From: Komagataella phaffii GS115
Lineage: Eukaryota; Ascomycota; Pichiomycetes; Pichiales; Pichiaceae
Assembly: GCF_000027005.1 (NCBI RefSeq)
Contig: NC_012963.1
Coordinates: forward strand, 2,728,001 to 2,792,000
DNA length: 64,000 nucleotides
Direction: 5' to 3'
Position 1 is the first letter of the stretch. Every line of letters begins with the position of its first letter. The notes under the pieces were generated by a model, which saw only the letters and a list, made by a program, of their open reading frames with translations, was not told the origin of the DNA and searched no databases. Shown here in pieces: positions 39,874-49,247 of this stretch. The position numbers were made by a program, and so were the translations under genes.

Positions 39874-42327
39874 ATGAGGAACACTCCAATAGACGTTTCC
39901 AAGGAAGACGGATTGGTGGATCTCAACCGGATAATAAACCTCTCCGATGATAGTAATGAGAACATCCGACCTCCTTCTTTTCTAAAAGGATCAAACACCA
40001 GGAATTCTGACCCTTCTCTGGATCGTGATCTTTCCTTAGATCAAGATGATACTTCCCGAATAGGACTGGATTCAGATGGGGACAGGGTGCCACGCAATGC
40101 TGATGATGAAAGGAGAACGAGGCGTGACTCCTTTCAGTTGCTGGGATCTGTCGGCATTGCTAGACGGAAATCCATTCAATTGATCTCACACTCAGTGGAT
40201 GCCATTACCAAGAAGGGCCGTAAAAAGGGGGATGCAACTTCCCTGGACCAGAACGAAAATGAAAATAGCAGAATTTCACTGATGTTTAACGATTTGCTAA
40301 TACGGTACGAGTTTTCAGCTTCCAGCAGAGAAGAGTTAAATAACCTTTCAATCACCAAGAAGATAGAGCTATTGGAGAAGGAATCACTAGGACAGCTACA
40401 GAAAAGAACAATTATCCAAGATCTTGCCCCTTATAAATATAGCAGCAAGCCTTCACAGAAATACTCACCAAAGTGGTATGTCGAAGCATTAATGTCCCAG
40501 AGAATGACTGTTAAACGATTGGGCACCCTTGAGAATCAGCTACGCAATGAAACAAATCTATGGATCCAGGATTTTTTAATGCTACAAGGCCATGTTGCAA
40601 TTTCTGTGCAGCTCACAGCTATTTTGAAGAAGTCACTGAAAACTAATGATGAACTGCAGCAGGAAAGTCTACTGCTGTATTGCTTGAAGAACATTGCGAA
40701 TCGCAAAGAAGGCTCAGACTTGGCCGTCGAGTCAAATCAGTTGATATCGTGCTTACTACAATGTCTTCTATCGACCAGAATTAGTGTTAAAAACGTGAGC
40801 ACAGATATTTTAGCCTTGTTAAGCCTTTGGAAACCTCCCAAAGGACGCGCTGTTATCATGGCTAATATGGCAAGTTTGGTGTCTCAAACTAAACAAACTG
40901 AAAACTCGATTTCTCTTTTCCGTCCCTGGCTGGCCAGCGTTTTGGAATCTTTGGAAGACTACCATTTCCTGAAACAATCTGACACCCCTTCTCAACTTAT
41001 AGACCTGCTGAACAACTACTTTCTTGTGACTGTTTTTCTTGTACTATCGTTAGTGGAAGGAAACACAGATATTAATGAACGACGGCATATCAGAAGTCAG
41101 CTAAATGCTGGTGGACTGCTTGAAATTCTGGAGAAGCTAAAGAATATTGATTCCTACGCCATTTTAGAGCAAGTCGAACGATATGAAGCTTTAGAATTTG
41201 AAGATGTTGATTCAGATACTGACTCTGCTAATTACTCTGTGCACATGCCACCCTTGGATGGTATTTGGGAAAGTTTGGATGAGAACAATCGACTGTATTT
41301 TAAATCTATCATGAGTCATTTATTGGAAATGACAATGAATTTGGAATCACCCATAAGTTCCAAGATTTTGGACTTGGTCAATTACCTTGTACAGCACATT
41401 TGCAAAGAGTCCAAAAAGATAGGATTGAACCCTGAAAGTGTTTTCAATATTGGTTTAAGCAGGTATTTGGACAGAGTTCACACTGATGACTTGGCTACGC
41501 GAGCCATTCAGGATGTAAGAGAAGCTCTAAATTTGGTTGACCTCACCCAGGATGAAAATAATAGACTAAAATCTTTACTGTTGAATGTTCTGAAAAATGG
41601 CTTAAATGAGAATACATCACATCAAATTGAAGATAGTCTGCAAGGTTTCGATCAGATTTATTACGATGATAAAGAAAACAGCGCTGTTAATGCTGTCAAG
41701 GGTAACTCCTTGACACCACCCACTACCAACTGGTGGAATCATTCTGATATTAAACGAAAAGATTCCGCTGCAAGGACTAACTTTATTTCCAAAGTAACCA
41801 ACAGTCAACTCAAACGATTAAGGGAGGAGAGGCAGGAAAACACTAATTTCGTTCATAATATCGATCGTTCCATGGAAGGTAGTAGCCTAAATGAGCCAGG
41901 CTTACGAATGTATGGACAATCCTTTGTTTCTGCTTTAAAGGATGATACTGATAGTAAGCAGAGTGCTCGATACGGTTTGGCAAATCACACAAGCGATGGT
42001 GCTGGCAAAGATCCAATTTACACTTCCGATTTTGACGACGCAGTCCGTTTAGGAGAAGGTTCTGGCAGGGGTTATGGGCTTGGGGTCAGTAATCGTTCAA
42101 GTTCGATCCCTGGTTTTGGTCCAAGTTCAGGCTTGAGTAGGATTGAAGGTCAAGGTTTGGGTCCAGGTTTGGGTCCAGGTGATGGCCCTGGCTTAGGTCC
42201 GGGTCTGAGTGCTGGTGATGGCCTTGGTTTGGGTCCAGGTTTCGGTGCTGGTAATGGGCCAGGTTCAGGTCCGGGTCTGGGTGCTGGTGATGGCCCTGGT
42301 TTGGGGTCCAGGTTTCGGTGCTGGTAA
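39874..42327 (+). CDS. Formin (Bni1/Bnr1 family), N-terminal part: GBD/FH3; frame broken at 3' end
   Basis: Formins nucleate linear actin cables under Rho GTPase control. This ORF carries the regulatory half: a disordered N-terminus with an acidic block, then GBD/FH3 (DID) from about residue 145 (LMFNDLLIRYEFSAS, PKWYVEALMSQRMTVKRLGTLENQL, WIQDFLMLQGHVAIS) to about 420. Helical dimerisation segments follow, then a Gly-rich repeat (GLGPG) from about 745. The frame is lost at an extra G in GGGG (42303-42306) and stops at 42327, so as written the product lacks FH1 and FH2. The same frame resumes downstream. The overall size (about 1580 aa) and short N-terminus are nearer to Bnr1 than to Bni1; I leave the symbol open. 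Confidence 0.8.
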   Translation: MRNTPIDVSKEDGLVDLNRIINLSDDSNENIRPPSFLKGSNTRNSDPSLDRDLSLDQDDTSRIGLDSDGDRVPRNADDERRTRRDSFQLLGSVGIARRKSIQLISHSVDAITKKGRKKGDATSLDQNENENSRISLMFNDLLIRYEFSASSREELNNLSITKKIELLEKESLGQLQKRTIIQDLAPYKYSSKPSQKYSPKWYVEALMSQRMTVKRLGTLENQLRNETNLWIQDFLMLQGHVAISVQLTAILKKSLKTNDELQQESLLLYCLKNIANRKEGSDLAVESNQLISCLLQCLLSTRISVKNVSTDILALLSLWKPPKGRAVIMANMASLVSQTKQTENSISLFRPWLASVLESLEDYHFLKQSDTPSQLIDLLNNYFLVTVFLVLSLVEGNTDINERRHIRSQLNAGGLLEILEKLKNIDSYAILEQVERYEALEFEDVDSDTDSANYSVHMPPLDGIWESLDENNRLYFKSIMSHLLEMTMNLESPISSKILDLVNYLVQHICKESKKIGLNPESVFNIGLSRYLDRVHTDDLATRAIQDVREALNLVDLTQDENNRLKSLLLNVLKNGLNENTSHQIEDSLQGFDQIYYDDKENSAVNAVKGNSLTPPTTNWWNHSDIKRKDSAARTNFISKVTNSQLKRLREERQENTNFVHNIDRSMEGSSLNEPGLRMYGQSFVSALKDDTDSKQSARYGLANHTSDGAGKDPIYTSDFDDAVRLGEGSGRGYGLGVSNRSSSIPGFGPSSGLSRIEGQGLGPGLGPGDGPGLGPGLSAGDGLGLGPGFGAGNGPGSGPGLGAGDGPGLGSRFRCW

Positions 42328-42500
42328 TGGGCCAGGTTCAGGTCCGGGTCTGGGTGCTGGTGATGGCCCTGGTTTGGGTCCTGGTTTGGGTCCTGGTTTG
42401 GGTCCTGGTTTGGGTCCTGGTTTGGGTCCTGGTTTGGGTCCTGGTTTGGGTCCTGGTTTGGGGTCCTGGTTTGGGTTCCTGGTAACGGGCCAGGTTTGGG
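42180..42500 (+). repeat. Gly-rich coding minisatellite in the formin, containing three +1 indels
   Basis: The repeat encodes GLGPG-type peptide. It contains a 73-bp tandem duplication (TTCGGTGCTGG at 42241 and again at 42314; 73 is not a multiple of 3). Nine copies of a 12-bp unit GGTTTGGGTCCT follow (42371-42480), of which the last two are 13 bp (42455-42467 with GGGG, 42468-42480 with GGTTCC). Each odd unit shifts the frame by +1. Together with GGGG at 42303-42306 the three shifts sum to +3, so the original frame is recovered at 42481. Only the stretch between 42306 and 42480 is out of register. Confidence 0.9.
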
Positions 42501-44613
42501 TCCTGGCTTAGGTGCAAGTGATGGTTCAGATTTGGGTAGTCGTACAAGGACAGAATCTAAAAACAGTACGTTATCTGCACCACCGCCACCACCTCCTCCT
42601 CCGCCTCCACCTCCTCCTTTACCACAATTGCTCCAAGCAAAGACTGCACTTCCCCCGCCTCCACCTCCACTTCCCGAAAACTTGAAGGTTAATTCTTCGT
42701 GTTCAATTCCTCCACCGCCACCGCTGCCAGGCGCTCCTCCGATTCCTGACTTTCTCAATAAACCTAGCATCACAATGAAAGAAGAGATAAAGGTGCCGGA
42801 CTTCTTGACAAAGATACCCAAACCCAAGTTGAAACTGAAACAAATCCATTGGGACAAAATAGAAAATGTGGACAAAACATTTTGGGAAAATCTGTCTGAC
42901 TCTCAAATGGTAGTTGAAATATTGGACAAAGGCCTACTTGGAGAGGTAGAATCGCTGTTTGCTGCCAAAAAGAGTCTCGTATTATCTAAGACTAAGCCAA
43001 AGTGCAACCCCACAGATGAATCAAATCGTGTCAAAGTATCGTTATTGCCTAAAGAAATGGCTCAACATTTTGAAATTAATCTTCATAGTCTGGGATCACT
43101 ATCAGAAATGGAGCTGGTCTCTAAAATTCTGCACTGTGAACCCGAGATTATTAACAATACCAGTTTACTTGAATTCTTCAATGGAGATGAATTAGTTGAT
43201 GTTTCAGGTCATCTATTGAAGAAATTTCAAGAATATGAAGCTGAAAATGATCCTAATGAGTTGGAACGTCCTGATAGGTTTTTCCTGGAACTTTGCTATA
43301 AGCTTAGATCGTACTGGAAATCTCGATCACGTACATTATTGCTCGTGTCTACATTCGAAAAAGACTATCAGGATCTGAGCTCGAAGTTGAATAAATTAGA
43401 CCTTGCTATTGAGAGCTTGAAAACTGGAGAGCTTTTGGTTCAAGTTTTTGATGTCATCCGAGTAGTGGGAAACTTTATGAATGATGATAATAAACGAGCC
43501 CAAGGTTTCAAGTTGTCTACTTTGAATAGACTAAAGTTTCTGAAAGGAAACAACAATCGGACCACATTTTTACATCACATTGAGAAGCTGATTCGAAACC
43601 ATTTTCCTGAACTTTGTGGATTTATTGATCAACTTGAAGCTATCACAAAGGTTACAACTTTAGACATTGAAAATCTAGAGAGAGAATGCCAAGATTTTGG
43701 CAAGAAAATTGAAAATAGTATTTTATCCATTGATAAAGGTAACTTGCGTAAGGTCGGAGAAATCAACTCTTCTGACAAAGTTATTGAAGTTGTCAAACCC
43801 TTACTTGAAAAAGCAGAGAGAAAAAATTTGGTATTACAGTCTCATTTGAAACGATCTTTTACTGCACTTGATAATGTCATGTTATACTTTGGCGAAGATC
43901 CGTCTGATATAGACTCTAGAGTAACCTTCTTCTCCAAGCTAGCCAATTTTATGGATGAATACAAAAAGGCACATTTGGAGAACGTGAGGAAAGAGGAAGA
44001 AGAAAAGTCTCTAGAAATGAGAAAGAAAATGGTGGAGAGTTTTAAACTAAAGAAACAAGATCACCTAGATAACCTTCGTACCACGCAGCATAAAGGTGAT
44101 GATATGGTGGATCAACTACTAGCCCGACTGAAAAGTGAAACGCATTCAAGGGTAAAAGCACGCACCAAAGAAGGAAGAGAGAGACACACCAAAATCAAGG
44201 ATACCCTGGCTGAAAATAATCAAACAGCGAAAGACGATGACTTGAACAAGAACATTCAACGAAGGGCTCACAAGATGCTGGAAGATTTGATCCAAAATGG
44301 TAACAAGAAATTCAAGCACAGAGAACAATCAAAAAGCCCTACAATACTCCAAGAAACTGATAATTCACTTCCTCGGTTTGCATTGAATCCTGATAGCGCT
44401 TTGAACTCTCCAAAAACTCCGAATAGGTCCTCTGACCAGTTAAGGAGCCCAAGATCATCGTCTTCGGTCAGGTCGAGAAGAGTAACTGCGGATGGCTTAA
44501 CCTTGAATGAGCTCTATGATGATATCAAAACATCGCCGTTGAAGCTGCCTTATGAGATGTGGGATTTAGGAGGAATAGAGAACATACTACTATCTCCAAT
44601 GAAGAGAGAATAA
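42481..44613 (+). CDS. Formin, C-terminal part: FH1, FH2 and DAD
   Basis: This is the actin-assembly half of the same formin, in the same frame as the upstream ORF; no ATG precedes FH1, so it is not an independent gene. FH1 (about 42577-42750) has three poly-proline runs for profilin-actin. FH2 (about 42815-44030) opens with LKLKQIHWDKIENVDKTFWE and contains GNFMNDDNKRAQGFKLSTLNRL, the core actin-binding signature. A charged coiled coil follows. Near the C-terminus lies a DAD-like segment (VRSRRVTADGLTLNELYDD, about 44475-44525) that would bind the FH3/DID for autoinhibition. The protein is intact apart from the repeat problem. Confidence 0.85.
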   Translation, partial: GNGPGLGPGLGASDGSDLGSRTRTESKNSTLSAPPPPPPPPPPPPPLPQLLQAKTALPPPPPPLPENLKVNSSCSIPPPPPLPGAPPIPDFLNKPSITMKEEIKVPDFLTKIPKPKLKLKQIHWDKIENVDKTFWENLSDSQMVVEILDKGLLGEVESLFAAKKSLVLSKTKPKCNPTDESNRVKVSLLPKEMAQHFEINLHSLGSLSEMELVSKILHCEPEIINNTSLLEFFNGDELVDVSGHLLKKFQEYEAENDPNELERPDRFFLELCYKLRSYWKSRSRTLLLVSTFEKDYQDLSSKLNKLDLAIESLKTGELLVQVFDVIRVVGNFMNDDNKRAQGFKLSTLNRLKFLKGNNNRTTFLHHIEKLIRNHFPELCGFIDQLEAITKVTTLDIENLERECQDFGKKIENSILSIDKGNLRKVGEINSSDKVIEVVKPLLEKAERKNLVLQSHLKRSFTALDNVMLYFGEDPSDIDSRVTFFSKLANFMDEYKKAHLENVRKEEEEKSLEMRKKMVESFKLKKQDHLDNLRTTQHKGDDMVDQLLARLKSETHSRVKARTKEGRERHTKIKDTLAENNQTAKDDDLNKNIQRRAHKMLEDLIQNGNKKFKHREQSKSPTILQETDNSLPRFALNPDSALNSPKTPNRSSDQLRSPRSSSSVRSRRVTADGLTLNELYDDIKTSPLKLPYEMWDLGGIENILLSPMKRE

Positions 44614-44760
44614 ATATATAGCATGATTTATAATATGATTCTCACAATTTAATAGTGAGCGTAATTGATAAATATGAAACATTCATGTTTATTCGCACGA
44701 TATCTTATCACATATCGATTTTCACTACAAGGGAACAAGGTCTACTCCACCCTTTCATTG

Positions 44761-46734
44761 ATGGCAGTACATAGCCTTTGGCAGGAGCTACTTCCAGGAG
44801 CGTCTGAGCGGGTGCCTTTTGTGGTCTACATCCAGTCATTCTCCAAGACCCACGGAAGACTGCCCCGTTTAGCCATTGATGGCTACCAATGGATCTTTGA
44901 ATGTCGTTCCTTCAATGGCTCCAATGTCTATAGACTTGATGACCAAGTACGTAAATGTTTGATAGGGTTTAAGTCCCGTATTCGGTTGCTTCTGCAACTG
45001 AAGATTGAGTTCGTCATTGTCTTTGACGGGCCGTTCAAGCCAATTTTCAAGAGAAATTATGGGTCATTGGAGGTGGATGACGATTTGATGGGTAAAGTGG
45101 ATCATGATCAATATTATAAGAACGTGATGGAGCAGATACGTGAGTTGGAGAGAGATAAGTGGGATCTTCCTGCTGAAGTTGTACAATTGCGCAAACTGTT
45201 GGATAATTGGAATATTTCATATTTGATCTCTCCTGGTGAAGGCGAGGCCCAATGTGCATACCTACAAACGCAGGGATTAGTGGATTGTATTGTAACAAAT
45301 GATGTTGATACGCTGATATTTGGAGGTACTCTAGTGCTCCGCAATTTTTCAAAGAATTTTCAGGATAAACCTGCGTCGAACACCAGAGATATTCCAGAAG
45401 ATGAGTTTTATGTGACCCCCATAAGCATGGATAAAGTGACGCATGCAACGGGATTGGACACTGGAAGATTATTGTTTGTTGCTAGTTTACGCGGGGGTGA
45501 TTACAACCATGGTGTTAACGATATCGGAATCAAAAGGTCTATCCATCTTGCAAAATGTGGCAGAGCTTCACCTTCAAGCGAGGAGGACGAGAAAGAAAAT
45601 GGTAACCAGAATTCTCTTGTAGATTTGAGTGAAAAGTTTTTTGAAATCTACAAGTCCCCTTTGAAGTTCGATCAGAGATTGAAGAAACACAAAGAGTTCC
45701 GATCTTTTCTAGTGAAATACGTGAAAAGTCACAGTAAAGCAATCTTCAAAAGAAAATATGAAGGAGACCTGAGTGGCTTCATGGAAGATTTCTATATCAT
45801 GTTGTATACGAAGCCCATTCTAGACAGAGTTTCAACGATAGAATGGAAGCCAGTTTCCCAAATGTTGAAAATCAAAATTGAGGATGTTTACCAAAAGATT
45901 TCTGATTTAAAATATTTCATGGAAGCTTACACCCCATATTTGTTAGAGCTCAATTCAGATTTATTCCGTGTAGCCAAGGAAAAGACTTTATTTCTTCGAA
46001 AGAGTTCCCATGAATTAGAAGATTACCATGAGTTGAAAATGTACATGTTAAAGTATAATCCACAAAAAGTGTGTGAGTACTTGGAATCGGTAGTTGAAGA
46101 TGTCGGCATTTTCCAAGAAGCCGCCGCAGCAGATTCTACCAACAGATCTCTATGGGTGCATGAGTACATTCTGGAAGGAAAAGAAGGTTCAAAGCTGGTG
46201 CAAGAATATCAGAAGAATGGGTTCCAGTCAGCCTCCACCACTCCCAAGAAAAAGAAATACAACAATGGACAAACTTTATTAGATCTCCCGTTCTTCAAGA
46301 AACAACTGGAGAAGAAGTCAATCGCACTAAAGACTCCAGATCAAGTGGACTACGTAGGAGAGCATAGTACATCCTTTGCTGTAAGGCTACATGACTCTCC
46401 ACATAAACACCCACCCTCAAGTGCTACATCGGAACCAATTTTGAATTCGCCGATACGAAACCGGACATCAAGTTCCATCATCATGCAAGATGATCATCAG
46501 GAAGAGCCGTGGTCAGTCAACACTGCAAGTGTCAAAGAGACATCAATTATTGACATTAGTACCCCGGATGAGGCTTACAATGCTCGCGGGAAAGACGATG
46601 CGATACGGGTTGATTCGGAGGGCCCTTCAAAAAGAACAACTATTCTCAGCCGTCTGATGGAGACACAAGATTCGGACAATGACGGAACGGAGTCTGACGT
46701 AGGGGAGAGTTCTAGTCTGATAATTCTTAGTTGA
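44761..46734 (+). CDS. YEN1: Yen1/GEN1-type Holliday-junction resolvase (Rad2/XPG family)
   Basis: This structure-specific nuclease cuts Holliday junctions symmetrically; in yeast its activity is limited by CDK phosphorylation. The 657 aa protein from Met at 44761 begins MAVHSLWQELLP, aligned with MGVSQIW of Yen1. Catalytic acids appear in RLAIDGYQWIFEC (about 42-54), FVIVFDGPFKP (about 84-94), SPGEGEAQCAYL (about 156-167) and TNDVDTLIFGG (about 179-189). The H2TH block is GGDYNHGVNDIG (about 243-254). The C-terminal third is disordered with SP sites and ends in an acidic SUMO-interacting-like SSSLIILS. An in-frame ATG at 44674 would add a mitochondrial-looking 29-residue leader. Confidence 0.88.
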   Translation: MAVHSLWQELLPGASERVPFVVYIQSFSKTHGRLPRLAIDGYQWIFECRSFNGSNVYRLDDQVRKCLIGFKSRIRLLLQLKIEFVIVFDGPFKPIFKRNYGSLEVDDDLMGKVDHDQYYKNVMEQIRELERDKWDLPAEVVQLRKLLDNWNISYLISPGEGEAQCAYLQTQGLVDCIVTNDVDTLIFGGTLVLRNFSKNFQDKPASNTRDIPEDEFYVTPISMDKVTHATGLDTGRLLFVASLRGGDYNHGVNDIGIKRSIHLAKCGRASPSSEEDEKENGNQNSLVDLSEKFFEIYKSPLKFDQRLKKHKEFRSFLVKYVKSHSKAIFKRKYEGDLSGFMEDFYIMLYTKPILDRVSTIEWKPVSQMLKIKIEDVYQKISDLKYFMEAYTPYLLELNSDLFRVAKEKTLFLRKSSHELEDYHELKMYMLKYNPQKVCEYLESVVEDVGIFQEAAAADSTNRSLWVHEYILEGKEGSKLVQEYQKNGFQSASTTPKKKKYNNGQTLLDLPFFKKQLEKKSIALKTPDQVDYVGEHSTSFAVRLHDSPHKHPPSSATSEPILNSPIRNRTSSSIIMQDDHQEEPWSVNTASVKETSIIDISTPDEAYNARGKDDAIRVDSEGPSKRTTILSRLMETQDSDNDGTESDVGESSSLIILS

Positions 46735-47423
46735 CCAGCCTTGCATCGGGTTGAACAAACTTTTGTGGGTTGGGCCACTTTGCGCCAACAACACAAGGTT
46801 TTCACACCACCCGGTTGTCATTACCGCCCGGAAAACTCAATGATTGACGGAGCGTAGGTTCACGGAAGTCAAGTTAGAGTAGTCGGAGAGTTTCGGGTGA
46901 TAAGAATTTCCCGGGTGCTTTGGAGTGCCAAAGTGACTGAATCAGGAACTAAAAACCCGGGCTAACGGCTGAAGGCCTGTGTTCAGTGCACTATATTGTA
47001 TTCTAGTCTGGGGTAGGTTGAAGTTTGGTGGATTCACGACTCCGGAGTGATGGAGGGACAATACCGAAGATGAGGTCTTGCGAGTGGAAAGATAGGTTAA
47101 GAATAATTAATAACATTGTATGAAACAAGATGGGGAGACAATTTTAGCTATCGATCCGTTATCATTGGTCGAATGATGACTTGGAACCTTATTTGCACTT
47201 TTTTTGTCAGGTGTTCGCCGAAACTTAAAGATAGTTTTATTGATGTGTGCCAAAAATGTGGGGACAAAAGGTCCTCCACCCGCCATCCCCCGGTCTCATA
47301 CAAAAAAAAAGAAAAATACCTCTACTAGTCCGGGGTCAAGGCAAGTCATGATAGGCATATAAATAGGGGCAGGCTGGCCGCCATTACGAATTAGATTAAC
47401 CTTCTCATAGATTATTATCCACA
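46735..47423 (+). promoter_or_regulatory. PCK1: PCK1 promoter region
   Basis: This 0.69 kb gene-free stretch has a TATA box TATAAATA at 47358-47365, 59 bp before the ATG. An inverted CCAAT (ATTGG, 47164-47168) is a possible Hap2/3/4/5 site. GC-rich blocks with CCG/CGG elements (47277-47295 and 47331-47338) could serve zinc-cluster activators of the Cat8/Sip4 kind. Carbon-source regulation is inferred from the gene, not shown by an exact CSRE. Confidence 0.6.
47358..47365 (+). promoter_or_regulatory. PCK1: PCK1 TATA box
   Basis: TATAAATA lies 59 bp before the PCK1 ATG, in the right place for a regulated TATA promoter. Confidence 0.7.
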
Positions 47424-49097
47424 ATGGCTCCTACTGCTATAGATTTACAACAAGTGTCTGATGAAGACTACCAAACCAAAATAAAAAAGGCTACCTCGCC
47501 TTCATATTCTGTCATTGCCTCTCTGGGTTTAAACCCTGAGGCAGTGATCCGCCACAACGCTGCCGTTCCTACTCTTTACGAGGACGGTTTGTTGGAGAAA
47601 GGAACTGCCATCAGTTCTACTGGTGCTTTGATGGCCTACTCCGGTAAGAAGACCGGAAGATCTCCAAAGGACAAGAGAATTGTCGACGAGGAGACCTCCA
47701 CCGAACACATCTGGTGGGGACCTGTTAACAAGAAAGTTGACGAGCTGACCTGGAAGATTTCCAAGGCCAGAGCCATCGACTATCTGAGAACAAGAGAAAA
47801 GATCTACGTCATTGACGCTTTCGCTGGTTGGGATCCTCGTTACAGAATCAAGGTTCGTGTTGTTTGTGCCAGAGCTTACCACGCTCTGTTCATGAAGAAC
47901 ATGTTGATTCGCCCTACTGAGGAAGAGTTGCAGAACTTTGGTGAACCGGACTTCACCATCTGGAATGCAGGCCAGTTCCCAGCCAACGTCCACACCAAAG
48001 GTATGACCTCTTCCACATCCGTCGAGATCAACTTCAAATCCATGGAGATGGTCATTTTGGGTACTGAGTACGCCGGTGAGATGAAGAAGGGTATTTTCAC
48101 TGTTATGTTCTACCTGATGCCAATTCGTCACAAGGTCTTGACTTTGCACTCCAGTGCCAACCAGGGTGTCCAGAACAAGGACGTCACTTTGTTCTTCGGT
48201 CTTTCTGGTACTGGTAAGACCACTCTGTCTGCTGACCCTAACAGAAAGCTGATCGGTGATGATGAGCACTGTTGGTCAGACAACGGTGTTTTCAACATCG
48301 AGGGTGGTTGTTACGCCAAGTGTCTGGACCTGAGTGGTGAGAAGGAGCCTGAAATTTTCAATGCTATCAAGTTCGGTTCCGTTTTGGAGAACGTTGGCTA
48401 CGACCCAGTTACCAAGATTGTTGATTACTATGACAAGTCTATTACTGAGAACACCAGATGTGCTTACCCAATTGACTACATTCCATCTGCTCTTATCCCA
48501 TGCACTGTGGACTCCCATCCTAAGAACATTGTGTTGTTAACTTGTGATGCTAGAGGTGTTTTGCCTCCAATTTCCAAGCTAACCAACGCTCAAGTCATGT
48601 ACCACTTCATTTCCGGTTACACCTCTAAGATGGCCGGTACTGAAGACGGTATCACAGAGCCAGAGGCTACCTTCTCTGCTTGTTTCGGTCAACCATTCTT
48701 GGTTCTGCACCCTATGAAGTATGCTCAACAACTGTCAGACAAGATGATTCAGCATGAATCTACCGCTTGGTTGTTGAACACTGGATGGACTGGATCTTCT
48801 GCCACCAAGGGTGGTAGCCGTTGCCCACTGAAGTACACCAGAAGAATTCTGGACAGCATCCACAGTGGTGAATTAGCCAAGGCTGAGTACAAGAACTACC
48901 CAACCTTCGGTCTACAAATTCCAAAGGAAGTTCCAGGTGTTCCTACCGAGATTTTGGATCCTTCTAACAACTGGGTTGACGGTAAAGACAACTTCAACAC
49001 CGAGGTTAGAAACCTGGCCCAACTTTTCATGGAGAACTTTGAGAAGTACGCAAGTGAGTGCACTACTGAGGTTATCCAGGCCGGCCCTCAGTTGTAA
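47424..49097 (+). CDS. PCK1: ATP-dependent phosphoenolpyruvate carboxykinase
   Basis: PCK1 catalyses the cytosolic, rate-setting gluconeogenic step from oxaloacetate + ATP to PEP + CO2. The 557 aa protein (549 in S. cerevisiae) has the substrate-binding TGRSPKDKR (about 75-83), [20 protein letters not shown] with the metal-binding block after it, the kinase P-loop [14 protein letters not shown] (about 258-271), the metal-binding IGDDEHCW, and the adenine-binding [12 protein letters not shown] (about 450). Codon bias is strong, which generates a 246-codon antisense shadow. The 3' flank is short and AT-rich. Confidence 0.97.
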   Translation: MAPTAIDLQQVSDEDYQTKIKKATSPSYSVIASLGLNPEAVIRHNAAVPTLYEDGLLEKGTAISSTGALMAYSGKKTGRSPKDKRIVDEETSTEHIWWGPVNKKVDELTWKISKARAIDYLRTREKIYVIDAFAGWDPRYRIKVRVVCARAYHALFMKNMLIRPTEEELQNFGEPDFTIWNAGQFPANVHTKGMTSSTSVEINFKSMEMVILGTEYAGEMKKGIFTVMFYLMPIRHKVLTLHSSANQGVQNKDVTLFFGLSGTGKTTLSADPNRKLIGDDEHCWSDNGVFNIEGGCYAKCLDLSGEKEPEIFNAIKFGSVLENVGYDPVTKIVDYYDKSITENTRCAYPIDYIPSALIPCTVDSHPKNIVLLTCDARGVLPPISKLTNAQVMYHFISGYTSKMAGTEDGITEPEATFSACFGQPFLVLHPMKYAQQLSDKMIQHESTAWLLNTGWTGSSATKGGSRCPLKYTRRILDSIHSGELAKAEYKNYPTFGLQIPKEVPGVPTEILDPSNNWVDGKDNFNTEVRNLAQLFMENFEKYASECTTEVIQAGPQL

Positions 49098-49247
49098 TTG
49101 CAACAGGATAATATTATTTGAACTTTGAAGTGTATATATACATATTTAACTTTGCTCATTGAGAGATTAACTTATTAACTATGACTGGTTGTAGAGGAGA
49201 GAGTTTCTCTGAGTTGTTTCGTATACCTATTATTTTCTTTTGATAGT

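Noticed and set aside
42150..42875. 241-codon minus-strand ORF with NQDPNQDP and poly-Gly
   Set aside because: It is the reverse complement of the formin repeat and FH1 poly-Pro; the FH3 and FH2 flanks fix the coding strand.
47529..48269. 246-codon ORF antisense to PCK1
   Set aside because: Same codon-bias effect as on TEF1; no recognisable protein.
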